Below the pieces are notes generated by a model. That model searched no databases, was not told the origin of the DNA, and was given only the letters and a program-made list of their open reading frames with translations. Both the position numbers and the translations under genes were made by a program. From Capra hircus (taxonomy: Eukaryota; Chordata; Mammalia; Artiodactyla; Bovidae): a stretch of DNA of 64,000 nt. The stretch is from contig NC_030817.1 in assembly GCF_001704415.2 (NCBI RefSeq), positions 48,655,550 through 48,719,549 on the forward strand. Direction: 5' to 3'. Within the stretch, counting starts at the first letter, position 1. Each line of letters begins with the position of its first letter. Below, piece after piece: positions 60,690 through 64,000 of the stretch.

Positions 60690-61919
60690 ATATCAGTTCA
60701 GTTCAGTTCAGTCACTCAGTCGTGTCTGACTCTTTACTACTCCATGAATTGCAGCATACCAGGCCTCCCTGTCCATCACCAACTCCTGGAGTTCACTCAG
60801 ACTCAGGTCCATTGAGTCAGTGATGCCATCCAGCCATCTCATCCTCTGTCGTCCCCTTCTCCTCCTGCCCCCAATCCCTCCCAGCATCAGAGTCTTTTCC
60901 AATGAGTCAACTCTTTGCATGAAGTGGCCAAAGTACTGGAGTTTCAGCTTTAGCATCATTCCTTCCAAAGAAATCCCAGGGCTGATCTCCTTTAGAATGG
61001 ACTGGTTGGATCTCGTTGCAGTCCAAGGGACTCTCAAGAGTCTTCTCCAACACCACAGCTCAAACGCATCAATTCTTCGGCGCTCAGCCTTCTTCACAGT
61101 CCAACTCTCATATCCATACATGACCACAGGAAAAACCGTCTAGCCTTGACTAGACGGACCTTAGTCAGCAAAGTAATGTCTCTGCTTTTGAATATGCTAT
61201 CTGGGTTGGTCATAACTTTCCTTCCAAGGACTAAGCGTCTTTTAATTTCATGGCTGCAATCACCATCTGCAGTGATTTTGGAGCCCCCAAAAATAATGTC
61301 TGACACTGTTTCCACTGTTTCCCCATCTATTTGCCATGAAGTGCTGGGACCAGATGCCATGATCTTCGTTTTCTGAATGTTGAGCTTTAACCCAACTTTT
61401 TCACTCTCCTCTTTCACTTTCATCAAGAAGCTTTTTAGTTCCTCTTCACTTTCTGCCATAAAGGTGGTATAATCTGCTTATCTGAGGTTATTGATATTTC
61501 TCCCGGCAATCTTGATTCCAGCTTGTGTTTCTTCCAGTCCAGCATTTCTCATGATGTACTCTGCACAGAAGTTAAATAAGCAGGGTGACAATATACAGCC
61601 TTGACGTACTCCTTTTTCTATTTGGAACCAGTCTGTTGTTCCATGTCCAGTTCTAACTGTTGCTTCCTGACCTGCATATAGATTTCTCAAGAGGCAGGTC
61701 AGGTGGTCTGGTATTCCCATCTCTTTCAGAATTTTCCACAGTTGATTGTGATCCACACAGTCAAAGGCTTTGGCATAGTCAATAAAGCAGAAATAGATGT
61801 TTTTCTGGAACTCTCTTGCTTTTTCCATGATCCAGCGGATGTTGGCAATTTGATCTGTGGTTCCTCTGCCTTTTCTAAAACCAGCTTGAACATCAGGAAG
61901 TTCATGGTTCACATATCAG
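60690..61919 (-). repeat. BovB LINE, 1.2 kb, reverse, with short target duplication
   Basis: The flanking word atatcag occurs at 60690-60696 and 61913-61919; part of it may be element sequence. Contains the reverse-transcriptase region (DYAKAFDCVDHNQLWKILKE) and the C-terminal region to the tail. The YADD tyrosine is a TAA stop (61480-61478) and the second Asp is Tyr. Confidence 0.92.
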
Positions 61920-61964
61920 ACAACCATAAATGCACAAGTCCATGAACTCTAAATCACACATTAT

Positions 61965-62190
61965 ATTAATGATGAAAATTTTTCAAGTGCTTTAATAGCT
62001 ACTATCTCATTTTATTTTCATAATGTATTTATCAGATAGGTAGGGCAAATACTGTTATCCCTATTTTTTAAACATGAGAAAATATCTTCAGAAGGATTAA
62101 ATAATTTGTCTAGAGTTATAAGCTAATATACCAAAACACAAGTTGGACTACAAGGAATTCTGACTCTTTGGTATAGGGATCTATAATATG
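61965..62190 (+). repeat. MIR SINE
   Basis: 'caagtgctttaatagctact', 'cagataggtagggcaaatac' and 'agagttataagctaatat' follow the MIR core order. Confidence 0.7.
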
Positions 62191-62569
62191 CTGATCAATG
62201 CATTATTTTCTTTTTACTTTTAGAAATAATCCATTGTTAATATCGCAAGCAATGCTTTTTTTCTTTTGACATATCATGACACCCTGTATATACCCTATAC
62301 ACAGTAAATGCTCAAGGAGTGTTAATGCTAATCAGAGCATGACAAATATTAGTTTTGGCAATAAAGAGTTATACCATACTAAGATTACTGGCAAAAAGAC
62401 TAGATAACTATAAACAGGGTGGAAAGCATCAGCATGAGCTATCCCTCCTTGTGTACAATATGCAAATAATTCAAATAAAACAGTTCACCAATGATGTGCC
62501 CAAGAATCAAGGAGAAAGTCCACTGGTATCACAAACAACAGGAAAAATAACACAGTAATACCATGACCA

Positions 62570-63065
62570 GCAATTCAAGCCCAAAATATGAATCTTAGAG
62601 ATACAATCATACATGTGTATCAGGAAACACAGCAAGAATATTTATCAATTGGTAATAGCACAAACCTGAAAACAACACTCTCTATTAAGGAGGATAAATA
62701 CATAGATTGTGGTATTACAGCATTTGCAGATGAAGGGAAAACTATGCATTTGTGAAATATGTTCTTATAGATTGACCTCACAAATATATCATTTTAAGCC
62801 AAAAGCATGTCACAGAGGAAAGTATTCACAGTGCTATTATTTTAGTAAATCCAAAAATATGAAAATGGAAACCACTATGTTTTTTAGGGATACATGTATA
62901 CATGATAAAATTTTTTAAATAGCAAAGAAATGATAAACACAACTTAAAGGACAGTGGTTACTACTTGTGGGAGAGAAAAAGGAGATGCTATTAGAAGGGT
63001 TAAAGGATGCTTTGAAGATTTTGGTAATGTTCAAGTTCTTAAGTTGAATAATAAACATACAGATA
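62570..63065 (+). repeat. Old L1 3' fragment
   Basis: 'gagatacaatcatacatgtg', 'ggaggataaatacatagatt' and 'acttaaaggacagtggttac' resemble a diverged L1 3' end. Confidence 0.5.
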
Positions 63066-63407
63066 TTTGTCTTATTATTTAAGATAAATATTATAGTATA
63101 CATATTTTTGTATGTTTATTTCATGATTACAAAACACCAATACTAAATTTTACCTGGTCCCATGTAGAAGGAAAACAGAGCTGTAGCAACAGAAGGAAAA
63201 AATGAAAACATTCTCCATTTTATTTTTAAAAAGGCAAAAATACAAACAGAAAATAAAAAGCTCTGTGACCAACCAAATGATAAGCAAATCATCATCTGTC
63301 ACTGAGCCTTACAAAATTAGATTGCCAAGTTAGTGATGAAGTCTCCCTTGGCTGCATAAAAAGTACCTTTGCCTATAATGATACTAATTAATGATTTCAT
63401 CTGAAAT

Positions 63408-63555
63408 GTCTTCAGTTGTGCTGTGCTGAGCTTAGTAGCTCAGTTGTGTCTGACTCTTTGCGACCCCATGGACTGTACCCTGCCAGGTTCCTCTGTCCGT
63501 GGAATTCTCCAGGCAAGAATACTGGAGAGGGTTGCCATTCCCTTCTCCAATATCT
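63408..63555 (-). repeat. Bov-A SINE, truncated
   Basis: 'gttgtgtctgactctttgcg' through 'gggttgccattcccttctcc' is the reverse of a Bov-A unit. Confidence 0.88.
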
Positions 63556-63677
63556 TCTGTTACTAGTACAGTTATCACATCTATAAAACCAAGTGTTATA
63601 TAGTCCAACACTAAAAATAGAGTTTTTAATAAATCTAGTTTCTATGTTAGCTACAAAATGAATAAAACTGTTTTAAT

Positions 63678-63795
63678 TCTTTTTTTTATTTTTTTATTTT
63701 TTTTATTTTTTAAATTTTAAAATCTTTAATTCTTACATGCGTTCCCAAACATGAACCCCCCTCCCACCTCCCTCCCCTTCTTGCTGTGCTTCTGT
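63678..63795 (-). repeat. Bovine L1 3' end
   Basis: T-rich tract (reverse poly(A)), then 'gcgttcccaaacatgaaccc' and 'cctcccacctccctcccctt', the GC-rich end of a young bovine L1. Confidence 0.8.
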
Positions 63796-64000
63796 TTAGT
63801 AATTGATAAGCTTTGACTACATAACACTGTTGTTATGCCTCCATATTCAAATCTTACAGGTTTAAAATGTAAATGTAAAATGCTAAAAAGGTTTGAAATA
63901 CAGTTTCAAGACAAATTAGGAAGAGGGTAGGATTTCAAGACAGTCTTTAGGAAATTAGGAATCACAACTATCCTTTTATAAAAATAAAAACAGGTTATAT

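Overview
The window is a piece of a ruminant (bovid) nuclear genome. This rests on the dense set of ruminant-specific repeats: BovB RTE LINEs, Bov-A/Bov-tA SINEs ending in the BovB-like tail, tRNA-derived CHR-type SINEs and bovine-type L1 3' ends. Between them is AT-rich, CpG-poor intronic sequence. There is no prokaryotic or viral gene organisation. Species cannot be fixed from sequence alone; cattle, sheep, goat and close relatives all fit.

The only protein-coding gene supported is NEDD4, a HECT-type E3 ubiquitin ligase, on the minus strand. Seven coding exons can be delimited with GT/AG borders and compatible phases. They are the large alternative first exon of the long isoform (52763-54313, 517 codons), three short exons encoding the second half of the C2 domain (15348-15398, 13699-13760, 10839-10941), the WW1 exon (5954-6120) and two linker exons (3609-3726, 3355-3522). 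Together they give 2220 nt, exactly 740 codons in one open frame. WW2-WW4 and the HECT domain must lie left of position 1. The short-isoform promoter and first C2 exons probably lie right of position 64000.

About half of the rest is interspersed repeat. 1-3.3 kb: L1 tails, an old DNA transposon and Bov-tA. 4.8-5.4 kb: two SINEs. 11.6-13.6 kb: three reverse-oriented CHR SINEs. 15-21.6 kb: old L1/HAL1, MIR, MER20, BovB and Bov-A, some nested. 25.9-29.4 kb: an L1 inside MER5A, then an almost complete BovB whose 5' part is inverted. 30.3-33.8 kb: L1 and SINEs. 36-42.5 kb: L1 composite and BovB fragments. 44.8-45.9 kb: a BovB inside a Bov-A tail. 48.5-49.5 kb: L2 with MER20. 49.5-57.3 kb: repeat-poor, around the long-isoform first exon. 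57.3-61.9 kb: an old LTR and two opposed BovB copies.

No tRNA, rRNA, CRISPR or novel system was found. The points most worth checking are three upstream AUGs and a candidate TATA/octamer promoter at the NEDD4 long-isoform start, a 12-bp near-duplication at its splice donor, a weak donor on a frame-neutral C2 exon, and several well-resolved retrotransposition records (5' inversion, target-site duplications, nested insertions, a shared stop in the reverse transcriptase motif). Family names for repeats come from recognition by eye, not from a database search, so borders are approximate unless a target duplication is quoted.
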